From positions 460,833 through 524,832 of the forward strand of contig KL197723.1 of the NCBI GenBank assembly GCA_000697665.1: 64,000 nt of DNA, in the 5' to 3' direction. Numbering within the stretch: the stretch's first letter is position 1; each line of letters opens with the position of its first letter. Made by a program: the position numbers and the translations under genes. The stretch is from Jaapia argillacea MUCL 33604. Its lineage: Eukaryota > Basidiomycota > Agaricomycetes > Jaapiales > Jaapiaceae. Positions 1 through 11,836 of this stretch are shown piece by piece. The notes below the pieces were generated by a model. That model had not been told where the DNA came from and searched no databases. It saw nothing but the letters and a program-made list of their open reading frames with translations.

Positions 1-524
1 ACGATGCGGGGATTGAGAGGGGAAAATCAAAGCGGTGTGGCTCGAAAATTCGGATGGTGTCGCAGCGTGTGAAAGAGAAAGAGGGCCTCGGCATAATGAT
101 TAGGGGGAAGTGAGAGTTCAGACCTTTATGTTCTGCCTATCTACCGACCCCGGTCCCTGATAGGAAACCAAATGAAAGACGAGCGTTCGAAGGGGAGAAC
201 CTCTCCGCTGCATCCTATGGAAAGAGCTATCCGCTTTGTACGGTTAGAATCGTCACGTGTCCTGATCAGTATTGAATCGGAGGGATTGCCAACTTCTTAC
301 CGCAGGGTTTTCGCCTTCGTGAAAGTAGAATGAGTAATTGACCACTGGCACCAGTGCCCTTCAAGTTGTAAAAACATGGCAACTCGAGGGTTCGCATCAA
401 AAGGTCTGTGAGATCCTGAACATTCTGGATGATTGAGTGACGACAGGTACTTGGGATACGAGAACAGCTTTTCGTCGAGTCAGGATGGGTGGTAACTTTA
501 AGGCAGGTAACGCCGCAAAATGTT
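1..524. repeat. Fragment of the spacer repeat that lies upstream of DUF6533 genes
   Basis: No gene is recognised here. Read on the plus strand, the block resembles about 9650-10090 and 15530-15960: all contain a shared stretch around the phrase GGGGAGAACC(T/C)CTCC and then GAATCGGAGGGATTGTC or a close variant. Those other copies lie 5' of minus-strand DUF6533 genes. By analogy, the array probably continues to the left of the window, with another minus-strand copy beyond the edge. The match was made by eye. Confidence 0.5.
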
Positions 525-951
525 TCCAGTCTGGACTTGCACGTGACGTACACAACGCATAATCGACCTGCGAGTTGAGCTCAGGGCTATATGCTGTTCT
601 TGCTGACGAGGCTTAGATCGCTGTAAAGATTTGTCGCTGTATTGATATGCGTTTTGGCGGGAGAGCAGCGCTCTTCCTGCCTATGTTATCGGCCTCTGCC
701 ATCCAACAAGCGGCCCATGTACGTCGCTCCATCGTCCTCCCTCTGATCTCTTCCTAACTGCAATCCCATTGCTGCACCCCCCAGCTAATCAACCAAGTCT
801 ACTTCCCCCTCCCTCCTTCCACCCTTCGTGCCCTCCAGCCATCCCTGTTCAACATTCAACGCAAAGTCGAAGCTTGGGGTCTAGTCGTACCTTATCAGAA
901 TAGGAAGGTGAAAGGCCGTGAAGGAGATGGCAATGTTCGGTTTTGGAGCGA
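525..951 (+). pseudogene. Duplicated 5' fragment of the importin-13-like gene
   Basis: This segment is a diverged copy, in the opposite orientation, of the promoter, exon 1, intron 1 and most of exon 2 of the importin-13-like gene that starts at 44000. Matching landmarks are the stretch before the start (GTAAAGATTTGTCGCTGTAT), the exon 1 end reading S-A-I-Q-Q-A-A-H, the donor GTACGTCG, and exon 2 reading around K-V-E-A-W-G-L-V-V-P. The initiator ATG is not conserved in the same context, exon 2 is frameshifted, and homology stops near 951, so it is a dead fragment. Retention of the intron shows it was copied as DNA and not through an mRNA. Confidence 0.85.
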
Positions 952-1842
952 AATCTGAGGGGATATGGGCGAACGAAAAGACATATCCCTGGTTACACGC
1001 CGAGATCGAAGGAGGTGGGGCTAGCGGGAGGCACCATGATTAGGTTAAACACAGAGATAAACCTAATCGCCAGATGTTAGGTGCCTCTCCCCAAAACCAG
1101 CGATGGGCGTGTAGCTCAATGATCACCGCAAATCCGGCCGCGGGTAGACATGGAGCATAAGTGTAGAGGGGAGGGGCGGCGAGTAAAGCACCTGGATCAG
1201 TAACATAAATCCATAATGGCTCCTAAAGCCCTGAAGCAGGCGAGAGACAACGGTGTTGTTGCTTCGAGAGAAGTCAGTCACACCCTGTCACAGCGGTCAC
1301 TCCGCCTCTCTCTTCCTCAGGCTCACTTGGCTGGTCGTCGCTCCTTCGAGGCCGTGATTGAGGATTCGAGCCGTCCTCAGTGCAATAGTACTCACGTGCA
1401 GTTGTACCAAGTCCCAATGATCAGCAGGGCTCCATCGTGGCTGTCCGTCCGCCTATCTAAAATCTAGTCCAAGCGCATACGCCGCGAAGTTAGCAAATCT
1501 CACTTCATATATCCATCCTTGGCTCTCAATAGCGGTATTGAATAGTTAACCCTGAACATGAGTTCACCACGCGCCCGCTAGTACAGCTTCCTAGCAAGAA
1601 AGGCCAAGTAGAAACAATAGACGCCCACCGCTCGACCATCACAACTCGGAGAGCGACGTGCTTGCCTAATGCACAACTATAGTACATGGCCTCCGATTGC
1701 GAGACCTGCACATGTAGCGCCCATGCAAACCCGACCGATAAACTTTACTTTGTTCACTCCAGACATCATCATCTAGTGTGAGTTCTCTTACCCTCCCTCA
1801 TAGAAATCTCCTTTCAATGACCAAAAACGCGCCATCGTCATC
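952..1842. other. Intergenic stretch with a long imperfect hairpin
   Basis: No gene is supported. The only structure noted is a two-part inverted repeat: GGGAGGCACC at 1026-1035 pairs with GGTGCCTCTCCC at 1080-1091, and inside it GATTAGGTT at 1038-1046 pairs with AACCTAATC at 1060-1068. Short open frames here have no recognisable domain. The last few hundred bases should contain the promoter of the small secreted protein gene that begins at 1843. Confidence 0.4.
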
Positions 1843-2510
1843 ATGCGATTTCGGACCTTCGTCGCGATAACTCTCTTCTACCCAATCGTCTGTTTCGCTT
1901 CCCAATGCACCGTCAAAAACATGCAAACGCCCAGCACGCCCTCCCAATTCACTGACGGCCAATGCACCTACATCGCCCCCGATTCCACCAACTACTCCGG
2001 CAAAGGCAAATGTTGGTTCGACTATTACGTCGTCTCTCAATCCCTCTCATCCGCACCTCCAGTCCAAAACAGCGACGAGATCGATCGCGGGGGCGCAGCT
2101 ACTTGTACTTTGGAAAGGACGGATGGTTATATGACTTGTGAAGTATGGAGCGAGAAGTTTGGTGGGAGAGTTTCACTTGGGATTCTCAATTTTGGTGTGA
2201 GGGCTTTTCATTCGCTGACGAAATGTTGGAGTGCGAATAGTGAGTACCCTCTCACACCTTTTCTTGCACTTCCGTTCCCTCATATGGGTTTTATTGCAAA
2301 GGTTCCTATACGTGTGGCTGGACGTCTGGTTGTCACATCATCTTCAGCTCCACGCAGATTGTGACTCAAGAAGGGTACAAACGGTGCAGATGCAACATGA
2401 ATGGTAAAAAGGGCAACGACGTCACGGAATGGTTGGAGGATTGGACTCATACCGCGCCCACAGATTCAGTGGTATATAGTTGTGGTGACGTCGATTGTCC
2501 TTCTGACTGA
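1843..2510 (+). CDS. Small secreted cysteine-containing protein
   Basis: The gene has two exons (1843-2239 and 2302-2510) separated by a 62-nt intron with GTGAGT and AAAG ends; splicing gives 201 residues and a TGA stop. The first ~20 residues are a clear signal peptide: a hydrophobic run after M-R-F-R, ending near C-F-A-S-Q. The mature part has no membrane segment and has about ten cysteines spread along it, several in C-x-C or C-G-W-type contexts near the C-terminus. I do not recognise a domain; an extracellular effector-like or cell-wall protein is an inference from the secretion signal and cysteines. A 3' remnant of a paralogue lies at 20428-20530. Just downstream lies a TPR-gene fragment, and the same order recurs near 20.4-20.8 kb. 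Confidence 0.75.
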
Positions 2511-2839
2511 AGGATAATAGCTTGAGCATCCGGGTCTGCTTTTGTGTGTTTCCGTTTTCCGCGTCCCCGTCGTACGACGCACTCGCACTCGACGAGATAT
2601 TTCCTGTTTGTACCTGTCTGGATGGACTTAAGCTTGCCTCATCTCCCCGACTTCTGCTTCTGCCCAATCTCAATGTATGAATATTTCCATATGCATAATG
2701 GTTTCGATAAGACGAACGAAGCGTCTGTGATCGCCAACGAGTTCCTCCAATATTTAATCGAAATGATACTCCCCACTCAAGAACCACGTCAACAAGCCAA
2801 AATCGCTAACAATGTCCAAATCACATGGCAACATCAGGT
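2511..2839. other. Intergenic stretch
   Basis: This is the 3' flank of the secreted-protein gene. No gene, RNA or repeat is recognised. Open frames on both strands here lack recognisable domains. Confidence 0.3.
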
Positions 2840-3030
2840 CCACGGAAACCACCACTGTGGCGCCAATTTATCTTCGAGGGATAACATCCCATTCCTCAAC
2901 CCTTCCTCCATATCCTCTCAACCAAAAGTGTCTCCAGCAAGACCTTATCCTGGCGCGCACTCCAGGGTGAATGTTCCCAAACGCGTTTTCTTGTCGACAG
3001 CAACTCGGATACGTTTCATCAAGTGAGACC
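2840..3030 (-). pseudogene. 3'-terminal fragment of a TPR-protein gene
   Basis: Read on the minus strand, this fragment encodes a decayed version of the C-terminus of the TPR protein at 20621-23051. Matching pieces are K-R-I-R-V-A-V-D-K-K and, after frameshifts and stops, L-E-D-K-L-A-P-x-W. DNA similarity to 20630-20810 is obvious, for example the shared stretch around CCTTCCTCCATATCCTC. It is cut off from the rest of the gene and cannot be expressed as a complete protein. Confidence 0.75.
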
Positions 3031-3345
3031 ACTTGTGCCATGTTCGCGTTCTGGTCATGGAACTTTCTACCTCTACGACAAATGTAACTGCTTGGCCCTC
3101 AAATTCCCCATCTATCAAGGTGGCTCTCCTCAGTTGTCGTCTCTTTCCATCCCCGCCCGGCGCCGGCTTAGACTAAGTTAGACGTCAGCTTGGAAACTGG
3201 TCCTTTCGTTCCCCTTGCGGCGGTTACCAACCTGTGCCTCGCTGGCATCTGGCAACTCATGACATCAGATCAGCTTGTTGCTCTGATAGAGGCGATGGCC
3301 GCGGGGAGTTCACAGTCCATCAGCCGCCGTCTGTGATAGATTCCG
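3031..3345 (+). pseudogene. Internal fragment of an F-box/LRR gene
   Basis: This matches about 23855-24110 of the full-length F-box gene. The shared landmarks are the sequence for Y-D-x-C-L-x-L-x-F-P-I-x-Q-G-G and the stretch CCCCTTGCGGCGGTTAC. An insertion near 3160-3180 breaks the frame, and both ends of the gene are missing. It lies convergent with DUF6533 copy A, the same arrangement as the intact F-box gene and copy E. Confidence 0.75.
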
Positions 3346-3364
3346 GGTGTGCAAGGTGGATCAA

Positions 3365-5189
3365 TCATACAACCCCCTCGCGTGATTCATACTCAATCCC
3401 GCCGAGCCCGTTATCGTCGTGTCTACCGCGAGCCAAGTTTTCGGTAGGATCAGCACCTGAAGACACGACTCCCCGTTGAACTCCATCCACTGGCACTAAC
3501 TCCTTCAGCTGGAAGGCGATCTCCTGCGTGTTTACACACTCCTCGTGTCGATACGATACTTCTCGGATATTGAGCATGAGCCGGCACCCAAGCGTGCAGG
3601 TTGCTGTGATATTCAAGTAGCTTAAGATCTCAGTCCAGATCATCTGTTGATGTGGACAGAGAGTCAGGTCCTCGTTACTCGAAGAGAGTTGGAAACGGTG
3701 ACGGGATGTATCTGGGAACGCACGGGAACAGTGAACCAGCCGATGACCATCACGCTGTAAATCGAGAACATACTGAAAACCGTGGGATGAGCCAGATCGA
3801 GAACAAAGGAAATCAGAAAGACGAACATCAAGAAATATATGATATTATCCCTAAGTAGAACCTCAATGGCACCATTCCTTGTCTAAGGATGATTCAGCTG
3901 TAGCAAATGCATCACCGTCTTATAGAGGGCGAAGAAAAACAAGATTCCTTCAAAGGTCATAATTGAGATCCCCGCCACAACTGCTTCTGCTGACTTCTGG
4001 GTGGTTGCACAGGCCGTCCAATTAGCGAACTTAACCGAGACGACTAACGAGGAGGGTACAATCAGCAAGTCAAAATCGTCAGGGGGGCGTGCAAGGTAAC
4101 TGATACCTGGAATACAGTCGTGCAAAACAAAAAAAGCCGATACAATCGCAACTTGAACGATAAAACATGTGAAGGTGAAAGCGAGGACCCGTTTCTCGCG
4201 GTTATACATTGCGTAGACTCGAAACTGCAGGATAACTTTGGGGTGGAGGTCAAAACACGAGGTGAGATTCGTAGGGATTGCCCTCGAACGGAGAGTTCGT
4301 GCACACCTTGCACAACCCAGACTGGTATTGCAGTAGCCCATATCTGCAGGAGAAGACGGCTACGACCTGAAACATGAGTTCAGCAATTTTGCCAGCGGAG
4401 AAGTTGTGCGCTAACATCTGTGCAACAAATGTAGGTGGAAGATTATCCAGTGTAGATGACTGATTTTCCACTCATGACTGACAATAGTGGGACCACGCCA
4501 AACGTGAGCAGATGAATGAACGATAAGACGAGAACTCACGCTATCCGTGTTTGCCTCAGTAATGGTAACTGGACAATTTAGTCAATCAGGCGGATCGGTT
4601 GGACATGAGTCAGGCATACGGATCAAAAGGATGCTACCCAGAGGGAAAGGGCATAGGCATAAAATTGATCATCGGTTGCAAATGGGAGACTTACATGATG
4701 AAACAATCGCCGCAGTATCGAGTCTGCACCAGGATCAACAGTTGTTCACGGTGGGGAGGAAATTACTTGTACCAGGAAGTAGAAGATTTTTGCAATGATT
4801 CCCGGACGTTTCTGCCAAATTACACTTCAACGATCAATAACTCAAAGGAAAATGATAGCATACCCAGATAAGTTCGACCTAACCCGTTAGGCATCAGCCC
4901 TTCTCAGTTGAGTCCCAGAGAAAAGAAGAACGTCGTTACTGACCTCCTGGTCAAAGAGAATCACTGTCCAAGAGACGTTGGACTTCCAGCAGTTCGGGGA
5001 GGCAAAAGTGAGGTGAATGCTCACGGTGATCGTAAATAGTGGCAACGGCTGCCGAAACTGGCGTGCGCAAAGATAGTCGTGACTCGTGAGGCTAGTGTAA
5101 CTTTCCAATGTTTCTGCACTGAACTCACGTTGGAAAAGGTGGAGAAGCTGCAAGTTCTGAACGAAGATAATGGGATCAAAGTCTTGCAT
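3365..5189 (-). CDS. DUF6533-domain multi-pass membrane protein, copy A
   Basis: DUF6533 proteins are integral membrane proteins of unknown function that are widely expanded in Agaricomycetes. The start chosen (5189) opens M-Q-D-F-D-P, the first exon in most copies. The following short exons splice to Y-D-H-L-I-L-F-D-Q-E-V-E-L-I-W and then W-K-R-P-G-I, the diagnostic N-terminal motif. Later exons give W-A-T-A-I-P-V-W-V-V-Q, I-x-Q-F-R-V-Y-A-M-Y-N-R, a hydrophobic F-E-G-I-L-F-F-F-A-L-Y-K-T segment, D-N-I-I-Y-F, and the family-typical C-R-L-M-L-N-I-R-E before a polar tail. About 13 exons are needed. No frame break was seen, so it may be functional. It is the most diverged of copies A-D. The exact model between the exons ending T-D-S and beginning G-R-S is unsure. 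Confidence 0.7.
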
Positions 5190-6062
5190 ATGAGAAGAAA
5201 CACCCAAGGTTAGGAATGGTCCAGCTAGAACGAGGAGGTCAAGCGGATAACTCTATCACCAAGCCAGTGCGACATGACGGCCATGAGCATGAAGATACTT
5301 ATGATGGCTTTGAAAGCGGCTGTATTAAGCGGGGTTAATTGACTGACGAAAAGCTACTCTGGACTCGTTTGTCAGGTTAGGTTGGATGCCGACACCGTCA
5401 GGTCCGCGGGGACCCAATTCAGCCAGCGTGGGTTTGCAGTGAGCCCGACAAGAGCTAGGAAATGACGGAGGTCGTTTCGACCCATCAGCGGATGCGTATT
5501 CCCGCTACCTTGGTAGCGGGTTTACACTGAGGTATCCTGTCAACTTTCCTATCATTCCTGCAATCCAATTGATTCGATTTAGGGCCGGCATCTGAGTTTC
5601 GGCCTTTTCCTTCTGTCTTGGTTTCGCCCTCGTCCACCGATTTTCTCCAAGTTACATCCCTTGCCTGACTTCTCCACTATAGTGCTGCTTTCACTGTATA
5701 TTTCTTACCACGGTGTTCTTAGATCCGTTTACTTCTGCACTTCTGGGCCTCGTGATTTATGTCCATGGAGGCTTGTGTCATCCCATACCTTTGAGTGACT
5801 CGTAGCAGTCCTCGGAGATTCTCGCGTCCCAAATCAAGTCTCCGGGACCATAGCCACGACTTCTCACTCCCGCTGTGGTCTCTCTGATTACCGTATTCAT
5901 CTCATGTATTGGTTCAACCTAATACTTAGACTGTGCTGCATTGTGTTGTAATAAATTTGATAAATCTGCTGGCTGTCAATAGTTTGTGTCAATCCGTGTG
6001 CGCCTCCCTCCGAGTCTCTCGTCGGAAGGTAGCGGGCTGTGCCGCGCATGCGGCCTTGGGCC
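5190..6062. other. Upstream region of copy A with possible solo LTR and a perfect hairpin
   Basis: The first ~150 bases resemble the upstream regions of the other DUF6533 copies. From about 5352 to 5973 the sequence departs from the paralogous spacers. It starts TGTCAGG and ends near CTGTCA after an AATAAATT motif, which could be a solo LTR, but no target-site duplication or second LTR is visible. A perfect 9-bp stem (CCCGCTACC with GGTAGCGGG) lies at 5501-5520. No gene is supported. Confidence 0.3.
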
Positions 6063-6535
6063 TTATTCAATCAGGAGATCCATCCAAACGATTGCGTCTC
6101 AGCACAAGTTTCCAGCTCTTGAGTCACTTGCCATGAAGCATTTCGATGAAGAAGTGCTTACTGTCGCCACATACGGCCGCCCGGGTTTGCCAGCGGCCCG
6201 GGTTCGAAGCACTTGTTAAGGTTGATGAAGCTTTACGTCTCGACGGATTCAATCGCGACAAATAATGCATTTCTAGCCCATCGTGGAGATCCACTTCTAG
6301 AAGACTCTACAGTAGTATCTGACCATTGCTCTATCCCTTGCATGGTCGCTCCTTGGCTCCGTAAGACTGTCTAGTGACTGCCCGGAACCACTAAACGAAT
6401 TTTTGATAGTCTGTATCCAACACAATATATCATCTGGAGCCTCAGTGCGTGGTCCGTGGTCAGTCACATCAGCTTCAGAACGGTTCTGATGCTATGGAGA
6501 TGGTACTGTGAATGGACACACGGCACGAGGATCAT
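6063..6535 (+). pseudogene. 3' fragment of an F-box/LRR gene
   Basis: This corresponds to about 24260-24700 of the intact F-box gene. Recognisable pieces are the sequence for K-F-P-A-L-E-S-L, a decayed leucine-rich stretch, and G-M-E-M-V near the C-terminus. Several frameshifts and deletions make it non-coding. It again sits convergent with a DUF6533 gene (copy B). Confidence 0.7.
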
Positions 6536-7172
6536 AGTGTGGTTTCAGATGCAACAACAGGCTCCTAGTTCGGGGATGGCGACGAGGTAGAATCGTTCTT
6601 GTATAGATGGCTATGCTCTTTGGGGAACCGTTGTACAAGTGAGAATCAGGCCGGCAGGCCAGCGGCAGGAGTCTCGCTGCTGAGTCTCCTTGAGTGTTAG
6701 AGGTGTCTCGATGTCGGCAGTCCATTGAAGTCGACTGCCTCCAAGCCAGATGGTCGTTGGGGAGGATTGTAGCTTTTAGGACTAGTAGGGATGTGTGAGT
6801 GACCAGCTTAATGGTTAGGGTGCAAAGATATCATGCGAAGGTGGCCATGGAGTTTGATTAGAATATCAGGCGACTGCATACTGGGTGCCTCGGTAACTAG
6901 CATTCAGGCTTCGGAGGGGATACCACCGTCATCTACCATCATCTTTCTTGCAGCCGCACCAGCCGCACCATAGTCAACGTCACGCCATCTTGGTGAACCA
7001 GGACAAAGTGGTATTGATACCCATTCGTGAGCAGATTCGGGTTTATCAAGCCGTTCATTCGATTAATTTTCGTAACTTGTCGTTGCAAGGTGAAAAAGTC
7101 CATAAAGCGACGCTTCACAATAAAACACGCTCTCAGTCCCTGACACACTCGAGGGTGTGCATGGTTGATCCA
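6536..7172. repeat. Duplicated spacer 3' of DUF6533 copy B
   Basis: This block recurs 3' of copies C (about 11190-11830) and D (about 17100-17745), for example the stretch GTCAACGTCACGCC(A/G)TCTTG. It contains the decayed tail and 3' flank of the former F-box gene. Open frames on both strands have no recognisable domain. Confidence 0.6.
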
Positions 7173-8974
7173 CTATGCTACAACCTGGCGTGATTCTTCC
7201 TCAATCGCCTGGTCCCCACTATCGTCGCGTCTACCAGGAGCCAAGTTGTTGGCAGGATCAACGCCTGAAGATACGACTCCTTGTTGGAGTCCATCCACCA
7301 ACTCCCTCAACTGGAAGTCGATCTCCTGCGTGTTTACACACTCCTCGTGTCGATATGATACCTCTCGGATATTGAGAATGAGCCGACACCCAAGCGTGCA
7401 GGTTGCCATGATATTTAAGCTGCTGAGGATCTCCATCCAAATGACCTGTCGACGTGGACGGAGGGTTAGGTCCTTGGTTCTCAAGGAGAATAGGAGAGTG
7501 GTGACGGAGCAACGCACTGGGAAAGTGTTCCAGGCAATTGCCATCAGGCAGTAAATCGAGAATATACTGAAAACTGTGTCGTGAGCCAGATCAACGACAA
7601 CAAAGGAAATCGGAGACGAACACCAAGAAATATAGGATATTATCCCTCAGTAGAACCTCGGTGGCACCACTCCTTGTCCAAGGATGATTCAACCGTAGCA
7701 AATGGATCACCGTCTTATAGACGGCGAAAAAGAACAAGATTCCTTCAAAGGCTATCGTTGCGAGCCACGTCCCGGCTGCATTCGTCGGCATCTGGGTAGC
7801 CGCGCATACTGTCCAAGGACCGAACTGAAGGGAGATGACTAACGGGGAGGGCTAGATTAGAAGGTCAAAATCAACGAAGGAGTGTAAAAGGCAACTGATA
7901 CCTAGGACGTATTCGTACAAACCGAAAATATACAACGTAATTCCAATTTGAATTATAAAACACGTGAAGGTGAAGGCGAGAACCCATTTCGCGCGGTTGT
8001 ACATCGCATAGACTCGAAACTGCATGATAACTTTGGGAGTGAAGATCAAAACACGAGATGAGTTCGTAGGAATAACCCTCGAAGGGCGATTCGATGCTTG
8101 CCTTGCACGACCCAAGCCAGTATTGCGGTTGCCCACATTTGCAGCATAATACGGCTATGGCCTGAAACAGGAGAGTTCAGCGATCTTGTCCATGGAGGGC
8201 ATATGTTTACCAACATCTGTGCGACCAACGTAGGTGGGAGATTGTATGGTGTCAACAAATGATTCTTTACTCACGACTGACAGCGGGGGCACGCCAAAAA
8301 TGAGCGCACAAATGAAGGATAAGTCGAGAAACTCACGTCATCCGTGTTTGCCTTAATGAAGGGAACTAGGGAATCGAAAATCAATAGGGTGGGTCGGATA
8401 GACATGAAGATGAACGCACGGATCGTGATGGTGCTGTACGAGGAGGGGGAGATCGACATGACATCAATCATCTGTGGTGAAGGGGCGACTTACATGATGA
8501 GGCAATCGCCACAGTATCGAGTCTGCGCCAGGATCAACAGCGGCCTACGATGGGGTGTAAATTACTTGTACCAGCGAGAAGTATATTTTCGCAATGATTC
8601 CCGGACGTTTCTGCCAAATTACGGATCAGTAATCGATAACTCAAAGGAAATCAAATAACATACCCAAATAAGTTCGACCTAACCCATTGGACATCAATCA
8701 TTATCAGCTAAGTCTCAGGCGAAAGATAATGTCGTTGCCGACCTCTTGGTCAAAGAGAATCACTGGCCAAACAAGGTTGGGCTACCAGTAATTCGGAGAG
8801 AGACAGGTGTGGCGAATGCTCACAATGATCGTATATATTTGCAACGGCTACTGAAACTGGAAGGTGGTTGTGAGGTGTTGAGTGTACTTTCTACATTCTC
8901 CCTCCAAATTCACGTTGGACAAGGCGGATAATACGGAGGTTTTGAATCAAGCTGGCGGGATCAAAGTCTTGCAT
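7173..8974 (-). pseudogene. DUF6533-domain membrane protein, copy B (frameshifted)
   Basis: This copy is close to C and D throughout. It keeps the start M-Q-D-F-D-P, the V-E-L-I-W micro-exon, the W-A-T-A-I-L-A-W-V-V-Q exon and the C-terminal C-R-L-I-L-N-I-R-E exon. Near 7595-7640, just after D-N-I-L-Y-F-L-V-F-V, two bases are missing relative to C and D. The frame is lost there and runs into a stop before the last membrane segments. Unless splicing bypasses it, the product would lack the conserved C-terminus. The first donor reads GTGAATT instead of GTGAGTT, which may weaken it. Confidence 0.7.
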
Positions 8975-9539
8975 GTGAGATGAAATTGCCAAGGATGGGA
9001 ATGGTCCAGGGGAGGTCAAGCGAGTAGCGTTGGTCACCGAGCCTGCGAGATTGGATTCGACGGCAGGCGCAAGGATAGTTCACATCACTGGCGGCCGCCA
9101 GCACGAAAATATGAGCGGCTTTGACGATGGAGGTAATAGGCGGGGTTAATTGATTGACGAAAGCTCGTCGCCATTGACGCCGCTAGTACCTAGCAAATTG
9201 AATAAGAGAAACTCAAGGTACGATGCACTAGCCCCAAATTACATAAATCTTCTCACCCTTATACGATAAATCTTGGTGTAAGCTCGACAGGGGAGTACAG
9301 AACGAATCGAAGTCAGATCACAGGATAATCCTCGGACTCAGGGCAGAGTACACTCAACGCAATGTAATGGCCATGTGGCACAGTTATCGATGATCATGCT
9401 CCTCCTCTGTAAAACAATCACGGTCGACGCAAACGAGTTTCTCGCAATACGCTGTCGAAAGATGAAACCATCATCAACCGAGTCAGAAATTGACGAACTA
9501 CGAAAGTTTACTACCTTACCAATAGTCTGATAAGATGTG
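8975..9539. repeat. Upstream region of copy B
   Basis: This resembles the sequences upstream of copies C and D: a GGCGGGGTTAAT(T/C)GA stretch, then a block ending in an AGCCCC...AAAT motif and an (A/G)GAT(C/A)ACAGGATAA motif. It should contain the promoter of copy B. No other gene is seen. Confidence 0.55.
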
Positions 9540-11836
9540 ATTTGAGGTGGCGCGAGAATTGCCGAGGGTAGCGCAGTGGCGTTTTAGTAGCTCGAGGTTT
9601 TTCCGAAAGTCTGTAGACGTTTATTGACCCTGTGGGGGTTCAGTTGAATTGGGCAAGAACAATGGAGTATCCAGTGGGAGTTAAAAGGGGGAAGTCAAAG
9701 TGATGCTGCTCTGGAATTCGGACCGTTTAGAATGGCAGGCGGACGAAAGAGAAAGTGGTGTGAGTGATGCTACATAGAAATCAGATGTTTGATGTCATTG
9801 CGGAAGGGATGAGAACGTATACCTCTATACTCCCTGTATCTACCCCCGCTGATGGTCAGTCAATGAAAAAATGGGTCATAGGAGGGGAGAACCTCTCCGT
9901 CAATTCCTCCGTTAACCCCATACAGTATCTTTCTGTTATGTGGTTGAGGTCGTCACGTAAAAGTCATCCTGGCCGATAATCAGGGGGTGTGGTGAATCGG
10001 AGGGATTGTCAAATCGTCAGTACTGTTTTACGTCGGCGTGAAGGAGAATGAGGAAAGGACCGGTGTCCTTCAAGTTGAATTAAATTTGGTGACCTGGATG
10101 AATATTGTCGAGTCTCTGGTTCCTTTCCTTCAGCCTGGGTCGGACTCCAGGAGTCATCATCACGATATTTCGGATACTAAGCACTCTGAATGTTTGAGCG
10201 ACAAGTGGGAATTGAGAGACGAGAGTCATCGTCAAGTCAGAAAGATGTGGGTCCTCAACGGAACGCGTCAGCCGACCTCAAGTTGAGTGTGAGGCAGCTG
10301 GGATGTGACATCATGCGTTCACAGGTCACTTGCACAGGAAAGAAGTGACTGATACCACGACCACCACCCATTGTACCACCGTACTCGTCAAGTCTCGGGG
10401 CCACAATCTTTCGTGCCAAAATCCCTGCCGCTGACTGGCTTGGGCGCCTAACAGCGAAACCTCCTAAACCGGTGGGTGTACCATCGAAGACCATTTAACC
10501 TTGGTTTTTTCCACCAACCGTGCAGTCTTACAGTATTCTTGAGTGCGAAGCTGATGTGAATACGCTGGGATGATTCTCTAGAGGACCTAAAGGACTACAG
10601 TGAGTCCCTATCTATCTAGAGCTTGAATACACCCACGACCATTGAACGAGAGTCGTATGTTATCTGAACTTCGAACATTGGTCGCTCTTCTTGGGCAGCT
10701 TCGTGGTCCCTCCAAGCCTGGAGTTTTCCTCTTCCCCAACGCTCCATCGGGCCCATCCATCTCACTTACGCGATCAAGGCTTACGCCTTCTCTTAAGTTC
10801 CGAGAAACATATGGTTTTCCAGCTTTTGATATACTTGCTCGGGCTCGATTGATTGGATGGTGCTTGTCCTGGTCTTCGGACGCAGACAACTCTCCATAGC
10901 AGCTGGTGGTGGCGGAGGGAAACATTTGGAAATGGGACACGCCTGTACGGTGTCCTAATATTGTCAGTAGCTGTCCTTTAGTGAGCGGAATATGACGCCA
11001 TCTATCTGGATCCTGTATATCCCATATCGGATTTGATGTCCTGCGGTCTCGTAACTCCATCGCCCAAGTTAGTGCGTGTATCCGTTCGTGTTACCCACAG
11101 AAATGCGACACACAATGGGAAACAGATGGGCAGCCCATCAGGACTGCGACGCGTTTCGGACTCTGACTGCCAGTGATCAGATGCAAGATCAGGCTTTTCG
11201 TTGTTCGGGGAAGGCGACGGGGTAGAATCGGTGATGGCGTCGATGGCTATGCTTTTTAGAGATCCTTTGTACAAGTGAGAATGAGGCGGGCGGGCCAGCG
11301 GCAGGAGCCTCGCTGCCGAATCTCCTGGAGTGTTAGAGGTGTCTCGATGTCGGCAGTCTCTTGACGTCGACTCCCCCCAAACCAGATCGTCGAATTTGCA
11401 GAGGATTGTAACTTTTAGTACTAGTCGGGATGATTGGGTGACCATCCAATGGTTAGGGTGCAAAGATATCATATGAAAGTGGCCGTGGGGTTTGATTAGA
11501 ATATCAGGCGACTGCGTACTGCATGCCTCGGTAGCTAGCGTTCGGTAAACACAGGGCTTCGGAGGTATCACCACTCGACATCATAGCAAGTACCGTCATC
11601 TTTCGTGCAGTGGCACCAGGACCATAGTCAATGTCACGCCGTCTTGGTGAACCACGACAAAGTGGAATTGATACCCATTCGTGAGCAGATTAGGGACTAT
11701 TAAGCCGTTCATTCGATTAATCGTCACATTTTCGCGTAACCAAGTTATCGTTACAAGCCAGCTCCATAAAGTGATGCCTCACAATAAATCACACACTTCG
11801 TCCCTGGCACACTCGAGGCTGTGCGCGGCGGATCCA
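9540..11836. repeat. Duplicated spacer between copies B and C
   Basis: Apart from small indels, this block is repeated in order at about 15430-17750, and part of it again at 20035-20270. It includes a stretch at about 11097-11160 shared with part of the TPR gene region (about 21905-21990). Open frames on both strands of 10608-11060 are not conserved in frame in the second copy, so I treat it as non-coding duplicated DNA. The F-box tail remnant lies in its last ~600 bases. Confidence 0.65.

Noticed and set aside
10608-11060. A 150-residue minus-strand open frame in the B-C spacer
   Set aside because: The duplicate at 16477-16967 does not keep the frame, and no domain is visible.
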